Both the position numbers and the translations under genes were made by a program. Below, one piece after another: positions 43,301-51,104 of a DNA stretch of 64,000 bases (positions are counted from its first letter, which is position 1; each line of letters opens with the position of its first letter). Location of the stretch: contig WHTZ01000003.1 in the NCBI GenBank assembly GCA_009377495.1, forward strand, positions 62,001-126,000, written 5' to 3'. This DNA comes from Luteitalea sp. (lineage in GTDB: Bacteria; Acidobacteriota; Vicinamibacteria; Vicinamibacterales; Vicinamibacteraceae). The notes below the pieces were generated by a model that was given only the letters and a program-made list of their open reading frames with translations, was not told the DNA's origin and ran no database searches.

Positions 43301-44902
43301 TCAAGGCTGCAGCCGTTCCATTTCCCTCTTGATATCACCGAGGGCCAAAGAGTTGGCCTCGGCATAGTCCACGATGACGCCGCTCAGCTTCTGCATCCAT
43401 CCCTCCAGATTGATGCTTTCCTCGGGAGCGAGCATAAAAGTAAGGTCCGGGCGGCGATCCGCCCAGTGATCCTTCACGTCATCCATGGTATGAACGAATG
43501 CTTGACCCTGGAGTGAGCGGCCTTTCGGATAGCGGCTCTTCTCGTAGGTGGCCTTCAGGCGTTCGAAGGTATTCTGACGCTCGCGTGCGATCGTGGCCGC
43601 GCGGGTATAAGCGGACATCAGCGATTCGACGGCCTCTTGAGGTCGAGCCGATCCGGCCGATTCCGTTGCTTCGGCTAGCCGCTGCTCAATATCCTGCATC
43701 CCGAGAATGAGCTCTGCGTGATGGTGGCTGAACGCAACGAGAGCGCTCATGACCTCCAGGTTGTAGCGATTCCGATCAGCACGGAGCATGTTCTCCTGGA
43801 TTTTCAGCTGCAGGGCGGGCGCTTTGTCGGCGAGCGTCCGCGCCTCCTCGAGCCACGGCTGGTACCTGCCCACGTAGACGGGCGCGAAATCCAGGCCCGA
43901 GGGATGCGGCAGAGCCGGTTGTGGTAAGGTCAGGTCCCTGCGCGTGATGGGGCGCTTGCCGTCAGAGTTGCCGTAGCCCAGACCACGGACCCTGGAGGGC
44001 ACGCGGTCCCACGAGGCCTCGAAGAATCGCGCCTGCTCCTGGAGTCCCATGTAGATCTCCACCATGTCCCGGACCCGAGGTCCGTAGTAGGTCTGCATGA
44101 ATTCCGCGACATGCTGCGCGACCGACGGGGTTCCTGCGCTCCAGGCCCACTGCGCCACGGCCGACCACCCCAGCCAGAATGTCTCGTTGTGCAGGCCAGC
44201 ATCGTCCCAGGCCGCGCCATAGACGCCGATGGGATTCCCTTCCCGGGCGTCGAAGGAGATCGTCTCGAAGGCCTGCGTGAGCCTCCCAGATCGTCCATTG
44301 CCGTCCAGGTGATTCGGAAACAGATATTCGCTGCCCTGCATCGAGACATACGCGAGCTGCCGCATGCCGGCCTTGCGCTGCTCCTCGATGTACCTCTGTC
44401 GCGCAGCGAGGGACATCAGCGGCGGCATGTAGTTGTTCCCCAGGATGGCGTCGATGATGTCGGGCGGTAACTGCGAGACGTGCTCCGGTATAAGCGGATA
44501 CTCCAGCCAGACGAGCATCCGCCGCCCCTTGGGTTGCAGGAACCGGTGAGCTTTCTGAACGAACTCAGCCCAGGCCAGACTGCGGTTTTCGCGATTGTAG
44601 GGGCGCTCGCACTTTCCACAAATGCCAGCGTAGTACACCTCGTCGGTGGACGCATGAAAGTACTCCACTCCTCGTGTGGCATCGACCAGATCCTGATACA
44701 TGTCAAAGATCAGGTCGTAGGTCCGCTCATCACACAAGCAGGCCTGGTAGTTGCTCCCATCCGAGCGCTGCTGGGGAGTGGGAACAACCGAGTAGCCCTG
44801 CAGGAAGAGCGGTGTCGAGTGTTCACCGCCGGCCCCAACGGTTCCCCCAGGCAACAGCGCAGCCAGGACGACCAGTAGCGATTGAGGTGTCGGAAAGCTC
44901 AT
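43301..44902 (-). CDS. GH20-like beta-hexosaminidase with an apparent internal deletion
   Basis: 533 aa. A signal peptide (MSFPTPQSLLVVLAALLPGG) and the usual mature start LQGYSVVPTPQQ are followed at once by SNYQACLCDERTYDLIFDMY and GVEYFHASTDEVYYAGICGK. The latter holds the Asp-Glu pair typical of GH20 active sites. Normally a GH20b domain and the first part of the catalytic barrel stand between these two segments, so a few hundred codons seem to have been lost in frame. The rest (GRRMLVWLEYPLIPEHVSQL, GSEYLFPNHLDGNGRSG, AWDDAGLHNETFWLGWSAVA) is intact. Activity is doubtful. The gene is 6 nt downstream of the APC permease and 42 nt upstream of nagA. Confidence 0.7.
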   Translation of the reverse strand: MSFPTPQSLLVVLAALLPGGTVGAGGEHSTPLFLQGYSVVPTPQQRSDGSNYQACLCDERTYDLIFDMYQDLVDATRGVEYFHASTDEVYYAGICGKCERPYNRENRSLAWAEFVQKAHRFLQPKGRRMLVWLEYPLIPEHVSQLPPDIIDAILGNNYMPPLMSLAARQRYIEEQRKAGMRQLAYVSMQGSEYLFPNHLDGNGRSGRLTQAFETISFDAREGNPIGVYGAAWDDAGLHNETFWLGWSAVAQWAWSAGTPSVAQHVAEFMQTYYGPRVRDMVEIYMGLQEQARFFEASWDRVPSRVRGLGYGNSDGKRPITRRDLTLPQPALPHPSGLDFAPVYVGRYQPWLEEARTLADKAPALQLKIQENMLRADRNRYNLEVMSALVAFSHHHAELILGMQDIEQRLAEATESAGSARPQEAVESLMSAYTRAATIARERQNTFERLKATYEKSRYPKGRSLQGQAFVHTMDDVKDHWADRRPDLTFMLAPEESINLEGWMQKLSGVIVDYAEANSLALGDIKREMERLQP

Positions 44903-44908
44903 GGAGTC

Positions 44909-46267
44909 CTACAATTTCAAATCCGCAAACCTTCGGGTGAAGCCCCGCGTCAGGTAGACGAGATACAGGAAACCTAAAATCATCCATGCCGCACCCACCT
45001 TCAGGGTAAAGGCTGAAAGGTGAATCCAGATGAACAGACAAACACTGAATCCAGACAGTGGCAAAAGAAGATGCAGGGCAATATGTGTTCCACCTCGGTT
45101 GCCGAGCTTGAAGAAGTAGTGACTGATCACGGAGACATTGACCAGCATGAAGCCGATAAATGCTCCGAAGTTCACGAGCTCAGCGACCTCGGCGAATTGG
45201 AGGACGACAGCACCGGCCAATTGAAGGACGCCCATGAGGAGGATACTGTGGACCGGGGTCCCAAGCTTTGGGTGGATATGTCCAAAGATCCGATAAGGCA
45301 GGAGCCGGTCCCGGCCCATCCCGGCCAGAAGACGGGAGGCGCTGGCCTGTCCAGTAATGGCACTGGCGAATCCGCCCACCACCAAGACGAACGAGATGAA
45401 ATAAAAGAGACTTTGTCCTCCGACCAGACGGCCGATGTCCATGAAAGCCGTTTCCACCGGTTCGAAGGTGGTGTAGTCCGGCCAGACCATTTGTGCCAGG
45501 TAACTTTGCAGAACAAAGAGACCGCCGGCCATGAAGCAGACAAGCACGGTGGCCCTCCAGATATCCCGTTTCGGATCCTTCGCATCCTCAGATAACGTCG
45601 TGACACCGTCGAAGCCGATGTACGAGAGCACAGCGATCGAGGTCGCCCCCATAACCTCGTTGAAATCAAACGTAGGCGGATTGTAAAAGGGTTTGAACGA
45701 CAACAGAGCTCCTGCGCCGGTGCCGGCTAGCAATGCTCGAATGGCCATGAGGATGAACCAGACCAGAGACGCTCCCATGATTGCATTGAGTACGTAATTG
45801 GCCCGCGACGTCACTCGAATCCCGCGCAGGTTGATGCCCGTGATGGCGGCGGCGGAGGAAAGGACCCAAACGAAATACGGTAGCTGCGGAAGGATCTTGT
45901 TCAGAGTCAGGCTCACAAAAATCACACTGAGCAGCGGAATCAGGATGTAATCCAGAATCATTCCCCAACCGGCGAAGAAGCCGATCACGGGAGACAAGGC
46001 CTTGCTAGAGTAGGTGTATGTCGACCCGGCTTCCGGAAATGCCCTCGCCATTTGACCGTAACTGACGGCCGTAAAGCTCATCGCCACCATGGCCATCAGG
46101 TAAACCAGGGGGAGATGACCTTCGGATTTGACCGTGGCAATACCGAACATGGCATACGGTGCCGTGGGGCCGATGAAGGCAAGGCCAAACCAGATCAGAT
46201 CCCAAAGCGACAGAATCCGCTTGAACTCTTCTCCTTTTTCGGTTTCGATTGTAGACGTCTTCCTCAT
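44909..46267 (-). CDS. APC-family amino acid/amine permease
   Basis: 452 aa from MRKTSTIETEKGEEFKRILS; the frame extends upstream to 46342 without similarity. About twelve membrane helices are visible. The first carries LSLWDLIWFGLAFIGPTAPY, then LMAMVAMSFTAVSYGQMARA, PEAGSTYTYSSKALSPVIGF, TSIAVLSYIGFDGVTTLSED, AKDPKRDIWRATVL and ITGQASASRLLAGMGRDRLL. These are APC-superfamily signatures (GS-type helix 1, FDGxTTLSEDAK in helix 6). It is the first gene of a three-gene set with GH20 and nagA, so an amino-sugar or other cation substrate is possible; the family usually carries amino acids. Confidence 0.92.
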   Translation of the reverse strand: MRKTSTIETEKGEEFKRILSLWDLIWFGLAFIGPTAPYAMFGIATVKSEGHLPLVYLMAMVAMSFTAVSYGQMARAFPEAGSTYTYSSKALSPVIGFFAGWGMILDYILIPLLSVIFVSLTLNKILPQLPYFVWVLSSAAAITGINLRGIRVTSRANYVLNAIMGASLVWFILMAIRALLAGTGAGALLSFKPFYNPPTFDFNEVMGATSIAVLSYIGFDGVTTLSEDAKDPKRDIWRATVLVCFMAGGLFVLQSYLAQMVWPDYTTFEPVETAFMDIGRLVGGQSLFYFISFVLVVGGFASAITGQASASRLLAGMGRDRLLPYRIFGHIHPKLGTPVHSILLMGVLQLAGAVVLQFAEVAELVNFGAFIGFMLVNVSVISHYFFKLGNRGGTHIALHLLLPLSGFSVCLFIWIHLSAFTLKVGAAWMILGFLYLVYLTRGFTRRFADLKL

Positions 46268-46360
46268 GCCAACTGCCGGGGGCGGGACTGCCGGGACAGT
46301 CCGGTGATGTTCTGGGAGGCCTAATATTCTGGGATGCTCCACCGACTGTCAAGAGACTCT

Positions 46361-46839
46361 ATGGACTCGATGACCAGTCTCGATCAGTCGCTTCACAAGC
46401 ACATCGACGCCCGCTCCTCCCGGTTAGTCGAGATCCTGCGCGATCTCGTCCGTCTGCCATCCGAGAACAGAGCGCCACGAGGGAACGAGGCCGACTGCCA
46501 GCAGTATGTCGCGGCCTTGCGGATACCTTCGCGGTTCGACCGGAGGTTGACTACCCGATCCGCTGGCTACCGGCATCGGCCATCGACACCTCCGAACCGC
46601 TGGTCACCGAGCTCAAAGCCATCGCGACGTCGATACTCGGAGAAGAGCCGCGAGTCGAGGGCATCGAGAGCCCGTGCGACATGTACGTATTCCACGAGCT
46701 CGGCATGCCCGCCGTTCTCTGGGGCGCCAGCGGCGGCAATACGCACAGCGCCGACGAATACGTCGAGATCGATTCCCTCGTACAGGCAGCCAAGGCGCTT
46801 CTGAGGCTTATCTGCAGGTGGTGTGAGGTCATGCCTTAG
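46361..46839 (+). pseudogene. Internally deleted, frameshifted M20-family peptidase
   Basis: The first 50 codons (SLHKHIDARSSRLVEILRDL, VRLPSENRAPRGNEADCQQY) match the N-terminus of M20 peptidases/deacylases. Near 46515 the frame changes and the next frame reads VRPEVDYPIRWLPASAIDTS, CDMYVFHELGMPAVLWGASG, GNTHSADEYVEIDSLVQAAK to a TAG at 46837-46839, the C-terminus with its metal-binding His. The middle, some 200 or more codons with most of the dinuclear metal site and the dimerisation lid, is absent. The cause is an internal deletion. Confidence 0.75.
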
Positions 46840-46899
46840 CGCAAGGAGAGCTCTTGACGTTTCGCTGATCCATGGCTGCTCCCATCGATGAACGCACCA

Positions 46900-47961
46900 T
46901 CACAGATAGGTCAAGAGCCACTGATAGCTTCGGAGTTCCGCGATTGGTGGCACGCTGTGGCCCTGCTCGTGATTCAGCAGCCCTACGCGGCGCGGCCGAC
47001 CATACAGGCTATACACAGGCAGCGCCGCTTCGATGAAAGGACAGCTCTGCTCGCCGTCGGCTCCGTTACCGCCGACCAACAGAAATGGTCGCGGTGCGAC
47101 CAGCGCCAAGAGCTCGTGATGCTCGTGGCCGAATTCGCCGATGGCCTCGCTCAGGTACCACGGCGCCTCCCAGTTGGAAAAGCGTGTGCCGATGCCGCCT
47201 TCACTGCTGACGGCCACGCGCACGCGCCGGTCGAAGGCCGCTAGATAGAGCGCCTCCTTCCCGCCGAGCGAGTGCCCTATCGTACCGAGTCGCTTCGGAT
47301 CGACCTCGCCCAAGCTCGCGAGCACGTCCAGGCCGCGGGACGCATCGAAGAGCATCTTCGCCATGCCCTTCGAGCCAGGATGCCGCGCCTTGAAGCGTTG
47401 GACCTGCTCCTGATACGTGCGCTCGCCCTTGTTATGCCACAGAAAGTTCTCTGGGCTGAACGTGACAAAACCGAGCTGTGCCAGCTTCAGGCCGAAGGCC
47501 TTTTCCGGAACACCTTGTATGCCTGCCGGCTGACGAATTGTGTGATCCACCGTTGAATGGAGCGCCAACACGCCGGGCCGCGGCTCGTCGATGTCCTGCG
47601 GCTTGATCAGATACCCTCGCACGACGATGCCCGGCTCACCCTCGTACTCGACGAGCTGCCGTACCACGGCCGTGGGGCGATCCTCTTCCAGCACCTTGAG
47701 CGCGGCCCGCCTGGGATTGGGCTCCAACGATCCAAGAAAGTCGAGCCACCGTTCGCGGATCGTGGCGCGCTTCTCCTTCCATGCCGACAGCGACTGGATC
47801 GGCTGGCCCTGCGCGTCGATCAGCAGCGGGGCAAGAGCCAGCGTATCAGCGGATGGCGGGTTGTCGTACCGCTGAACCTCAGCCAGCCAGGGTACGTCCT
47901 GGCCTGGCTTGACGCCCTCGTTGGTTCTGACACCGTAGGCCCAGCCCCCCCCGGAAACCAC
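46900..47961 (-). CDS. Alpha/beta-hydrolase (esterase-like) with Tat signal interrupted by an amber codon
   Basis: The open part codes for 353 aa with the catalytic Ser in TIGHSLGGKEALYLAAFDRR, a likely Asp in LLVGGNGADGEQSCP or nearby, and His in LLNHEQGHSVPP. It resembles acetyl-xylan-esterase/dienelactone-type enzymes. Upstream, in the same frame, ATG at 48021 begins MALDVGEAILRR, then TAG at 47983-47985, then FILSSIAVVSGGGWAYG. A twin-arginine signal of the form RRxFILSSIAVV is thus broken at one codon (CAG or similar to TAG). The original start overlapped the stop of the preceding operon gene (ATGATG). Restart at the GTG at 47961 would give a cytoplasmic enzyme. It may therefore be a recent pseudogene or a sequencing error. 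Confidence 0.75.
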   Translation of the reverse strand: MVSGGGWAYGVRTNEGVKPGQDVPWLAEVQRYDNPPSADTLALAPLLIDAQGQPIQSLSAWKEKRATIRERWLDFLGSLEPNPRRAALKVLEEDRPTAVVRQLVEYEGEPGIVVRGYLIKPQDIDEPRPGVLALHSTVDHTIRQPAGIQGVPEKAFGLKLAQLGFVTFSPENFLWHNKGERTYQEQVQRFKARHPGSKGMAKMLFDASRGLDVLASLGEVDPKRLGTIGHSLGGKEALYLAAFDRRVRVAVSSEGGIGTRFSNWEAPWYLSEAIGEFGHEHHELLALVAPRPFLLVGGNGADGEQSCPFIEAALPVYSLYGRPRRVGLLNHEQGHSVPPIAELRSYQWLLTYL

Positions 47962-48020
47962 CGCAATCGACGAGAGGATAAACTAGCGCCGTAATATGGC
48001 TTCACCGACGTCGAGAGCCA

Positions 48021-49601
48021 TCATTCTTCCGATCCTTCTGGGGACGACGGCGGCGGAGCGGCTCCGAGATTGACCACAAGCTGGGGTAAGCCTTGCTGCA
48101 GCTTGGATGCGGCCTCTTCCGTCACGCGGGTCTGCCACAAATAGAGAGATTGCAAGTTGGGCAGCTCGGCCAAATACTTCAGGCCCTTGTCCGTGACGGG
48201 CGTTCCGTAGAGGTTCAGGTGCTCGAGAAACTTCAGGCTTCCCAGCTTAGAAAGATCCTCATCCGTGATGTTCGTGCCTTGCAAATACAAGCGGCTGAGG
48301 TGCGGCATTTCCGCTAACAGTGGTAAGACTCCTCTGTCCAGCCGTGAATAGGCGAGGTCCAGCCACGCAATCTGCGGGAAGAGCGGCCGCATCTGCTCGA
48401 CGTCTGCAGGCCGAACCGGATTCTTGCGGCGCGAGACATTCGCCTCGAGCAGAGGTAACCCCTCTGCAATAACGCGCAGCTCGATGCCGAGCTTCTTCTG
48501 CACGCGGTCTACGACGGCGGGGTCTGGAGCAGCAATCTCCAGGGCGTAGACGCCTCTCTTGCGCTCCTCAGGCGGACCGGAAAGACGATTCAAGACGGTC
48601 TGCACCGGTGGCGGAACGCTCGCCGTTTCAGCAACGGTTCTCTCAAAGGACGCCCCTTCGGCAATCCACCAGCGAATGATCTCCGTCTCTGCCACCAACA
48701 GCGGTTCTTCCCCATCCGGAGGCATGCGCTCCTTGTCGTATAAGGGAAGGGTAGTGCGCCGGACGATCTCACTCTGATCCGGTTTTCCGGCGACAACCAA
48801 GCGCCCCGACTCTCCTCCGTGGCCAATGCCTTCGGCACTGTCCAAGCGTAGGCTCCCCTGTTGTTTGCTTTCACCATGGCATGTGACGCACCGTCGTTGA
48901 AGAACTGGTTCAACGAGGTCCTTGAAGATCACCGCGGAATCGAGATCCACGATCTGAACAGCGCTTCCGCCAGTCGCTGAGATTCCCATCATGCTTCTCA
49001 GCACCGGGGGCATGTGGCGGCTGAAATATCCGGTTCCATGAGAGAGGCTTGCACCCAGGTGGGCGGCGGTCGCGACGCCCACCACGGTGATCGTCAGAAC
49101 AGCGAGATAGGCTCTCTCGATTGCCTTCGAGCCCCTTCGTTCCAGCTTCGCAGAAGCATCTCTGAGCACGAGGGCAGCCACGGCGCCCGCCGTCACGCTG
49201 AGTCCCAGCCACTTGTGCCAGCTGAGAAGGCGGTCCTGATAGCCACCCTGAAGAGAAAACAGGAAGCCCGCTCCAGCCGCAAGAACAGCACTCCCGGCTG
49301 CCACGAACAAGATCAACGTCGCAGCACGTTGAAGCGCCCTCGAGTCATCAAGAAACCGAGAAGCGACTTCGGCCGCCAGCGTGAGAAGCAGGAGGGCAAT
49401 CGGAAAGTGAATCAGGAGGACGTGAAAGCTGCCGAGAAACAGCAGCCACTGCGGTGGCTCACTCCGGTCGACGATTACAAGACCGGCGAACAAGGCGAAG
49501 AGCCCAAGCACCACAGCTATCGAGCTCTTGCTGTTCAATTTCTGCAAAGGAGGCGTGTCGGGCGTCTCTCGTCCGCCGGTTGAGTGAGGCCGTGGAGGCA
49601 T
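48021..49601 (-). CDS. Membrane protein with PSCyt-type heme motif and leucine-rich repeats
   Basis: 526 aa from ATG at 49601 (a GTG one codon earlier is possible). Four helices at about 28-175 (SIAVVLGLFALFAGLVIVD, LLFLGSFHVLLIHFPIALLL, AATLILFVAAGSAVLAAGAG, AYLAVLTITVVGVATAAHLG) resemble DUF2231-type membrane domains. A single CXXCH heme site lies in CVTCHGESKQ, in a planctomycete-type cytochrome domain with GSLRLDSAEGIGHGGESG. From about 380 come leucine-rich repeats (MPHLSRLYLQGTNITDEDLS, SLKFLEHLNLYGTPVTDKGL). Its start overlaps the stop of the DUF1501 gene (TGATG), and its stop overlaps the esterase start, so it is within a translationally coupled operon. Probably an electron-transfer partner of the DUF1501/DUF1553 pair. 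Confidence 0.85.
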   Translation of the reverse strand: MPPRPHSTGGRETPDTPPLQKLNSKSSIAVVLGLFALFAGLVIVDRSEPPQWLLFLGSFHVLLIHFPIALLLLTLAAEVASRFLDDSRALQRAATLILFVAAGSAVLAAGAGFLFSLQGGYQDRLLSWHKWLGLSVTAGAVAALVLRDASAKLERRGSKAIERAYLAVLTITVVGVATAAHLGASLSHGTGYFSRHMPPVLRSMMGISATGGSAVQIVDLDSAVIFKDLVEPVLQRRCVTCHGESKQQGSLRLDSAEGIGHGGESGRLVVAGKPDQSEIVRRTTLPLYDKERMPPDGEEPLLVAETEIIRWWIAEGASFERTVAETASVPPPVQTVLNRLSGPPEERKRGVYALEIAAPDPAVVDRVQKKLGIELRVIAEGLPLLEANVSRRKNPVRPADVEQMRPLFPQIAWLDLAYSRLDRGVLPLLAEMPHLSRLYLQGTNITDEDLSKLGSLKFLEHLNLYGTPVTDKGLKYLAELPNLQSLYLWQTRVTEEAASKLQQGLPQLVVNLGAAPPPSSPEGSEE

Positions 49602-51085
49602 CACGCAACAAGGTCGTGGACAACCTTGCCGTGCACGTCGGTGAGGCGGAGACGACGCCCACTGGTCCGAAACGTTAGGCGTTCGTGGTCGATCCCTAAC
49701 AGGTGGAGCAGGGTGGCCTGCAGATCATGGACGTGCACCGGGTTGCTCACAATGTTGTAGCCGTATTCGTCGGTCTCCCCGTACACGAGACCGCTCTTGA
49801 CGCCCCCGCCCGCCATCCAGATGGTGAAGCACCGGGGATGGTGGTCGCGACCATAGTTATTTTTCGTGAGCTCGCCCTGACAGTAATTCGTGCGCCCGAA
49901 CTCGCCACCCCAGATCACCAGCGTATCCTCGAGCAGGCCGCGCTGTTTCAAATCCATGACCAGCGCTGCGGAAGGCTGGTCGACGTCGCGGGACTGTCCG
50001 CGGATCTCCTTCGGCAGATCGCCATGCTGGTCCCAGCCCACATGGTAGAGCTGAACGAAGCGGACACCGCGCTCGGCCAGGCGGCGCGCCAGGAGGCAGT
50101 TGGCGGCGTACGTACCTGGAACGCGGGACTCGGGTCCGTACATGTCATAGATATGATCGGGCTCTCCCTCCACATCCAGCGCATCTGGAACCGAGGTCTG
50201 CATGCGGAACGCCAACTCGTATTGCGCGACCCGAGTCCGGAGCTCGGGATCTTCTTCCTCCTTGTAGGCGATCTCGTGTATCTTCCCCAACGCATCAAGC
50301 ACACGACGCCGACTGCGCTCATCGACACCATCCGGGTTGTTGAGGTAAACCACCGGGTCTTTACTAGACCGGAACTGGACACCTTGATGGAGAGAGGGCA
50401 GAAAGCCGCTCTCCCACAGCCGTGAGTACAGCGGCTGTGCATTCTTGCGGCCGCTGCCGCGCGAGAGCAAGACACAAAAGGTTGGCAGGTTGTGATTCAG
50501 GCTGCCCAAACCGTAGCTAAGCCAGGAGCCGAAACACGGCCGACCCGGCTGCTGTGAGCCCGTCTGGAAAAACGTGAGGGCGGGGTCATGGTTGATCGCC
50601 TCCGTATGCATGCTCCTGACAAAGCACAAGTCATTGACGATGTCGGCGGTATAGGGCATCAGCTCACTGACCCAGGCCCCACTCTGACCGTACTGCGCGA
50701 ACTCGAACTGTGCACCTGTCACAGGGAAGGACTTTTGCGCGGCCGTCATGCCGGTCACGCGCTGCCCCTGCCGGACGGAGTCTGGAAGCTCCTCTCCGTT
50801 CCGCTCTTGCAGCAATGGCTTGTGGTCGAAGGTCTCGAGCTGTGACGGAGCGCCGCTCTGAAACAGATAAATGACGCGCTTGGCGCGAGGCGGAAAATGT
50901 GGTGCCGGCAGCACGCCTGCCAAACTCGCGCCGCCCGGCGCTCCGTCACTCGCCTGGCCCGCCATCACCAGGTTCAGGGGATCGAGAAGGGAGGCGAGTC
51001 CTACTGTGCCGAGCCCGAGGCTCGTCTTCGTAAGGAAATGGCGACGGCTAACATTTCTGTTAACGCATCCACAATAGTCCGACAT
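49601..51085 (-). CDS. DUF1501 (sulfatase-fold) Tat-exported protein
   Basis: 494 aa. The Tat signal is NVSRRHFLTKTSLGLGTVGL. The body has the DUF1501 hallmarks: HFPPRAKRVIYLFQSGAPSQ, LETFDHKPLL, SVRQGQRVTGMTAAQKSF, FVRSMHTEAINHDPALTFFQ, PTFCVLLSRGSG, FVQLYHVGWDQHGDLPKEI, LVIWGGEFGRTNYCQG and the end GRDHHPRCFTIWMAGGGVKSG. The domain has an alkaline-phosphatase/sulfatase-like fold of unknown reaction. It almost always sits next to a DUF1549/DUF1553 cytochrome gene, as here, 19 nt upstream. Acts in the periplasm. Confidence 0.93.
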   Translation of the reverse strand: MSDYCGCVNRNVSRRHFLTKTSLGLGTVGLASLLDPLNLVMAGQASDGAPGGASLAGVLPAPHFPPRAKRVIYLFQSGAPSQLETFDHKPLLQERNGEELPDSVRQGQRVTGMTAAQKSFPVTGAQFEFAQYGQSGAWVSELMPYTADIVNDLCFVRSMHTEAINHDPALTFFQTGSQQPGRPCFGSWLSYGLGSLNHNLPTFCVLLSRGSGRKNAQPLYSRLWESGFLPSLHQGVQFRSSKDPVVYLNNPDGVDERSRRRVLDALGKIHEIAYKEEEDPELRTRVAQYELAFRMQTSVPDALDVEGEPDHIYDMYGPESRVPGTYAANCLLARRLAERGVRFVQLYHVGWDQHGDLPKEIRGQSRDVDQPSAALVMDLKQRGLLEDTLVIWGGEFGRTNYCQGELTKNNYGRDHHPRCFTIWMAGGGVKSGLVYGETDEYGYNIVSNPVHVHDLQATLLHLLGIDHERLTFRTSGRRLRLTDVHGKVVHDLVA

Positions 51086-51104
51086 ATCTTCGTCTCCCTT
51101 ACCC

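Noticed and set aside
47983-47985. TAG in the esterase as pyrrolysine or recoded amber
   Set aside because: It falls in a signal peptide, no Pyl genes are seen, and other genes in the window end normally with TAG.
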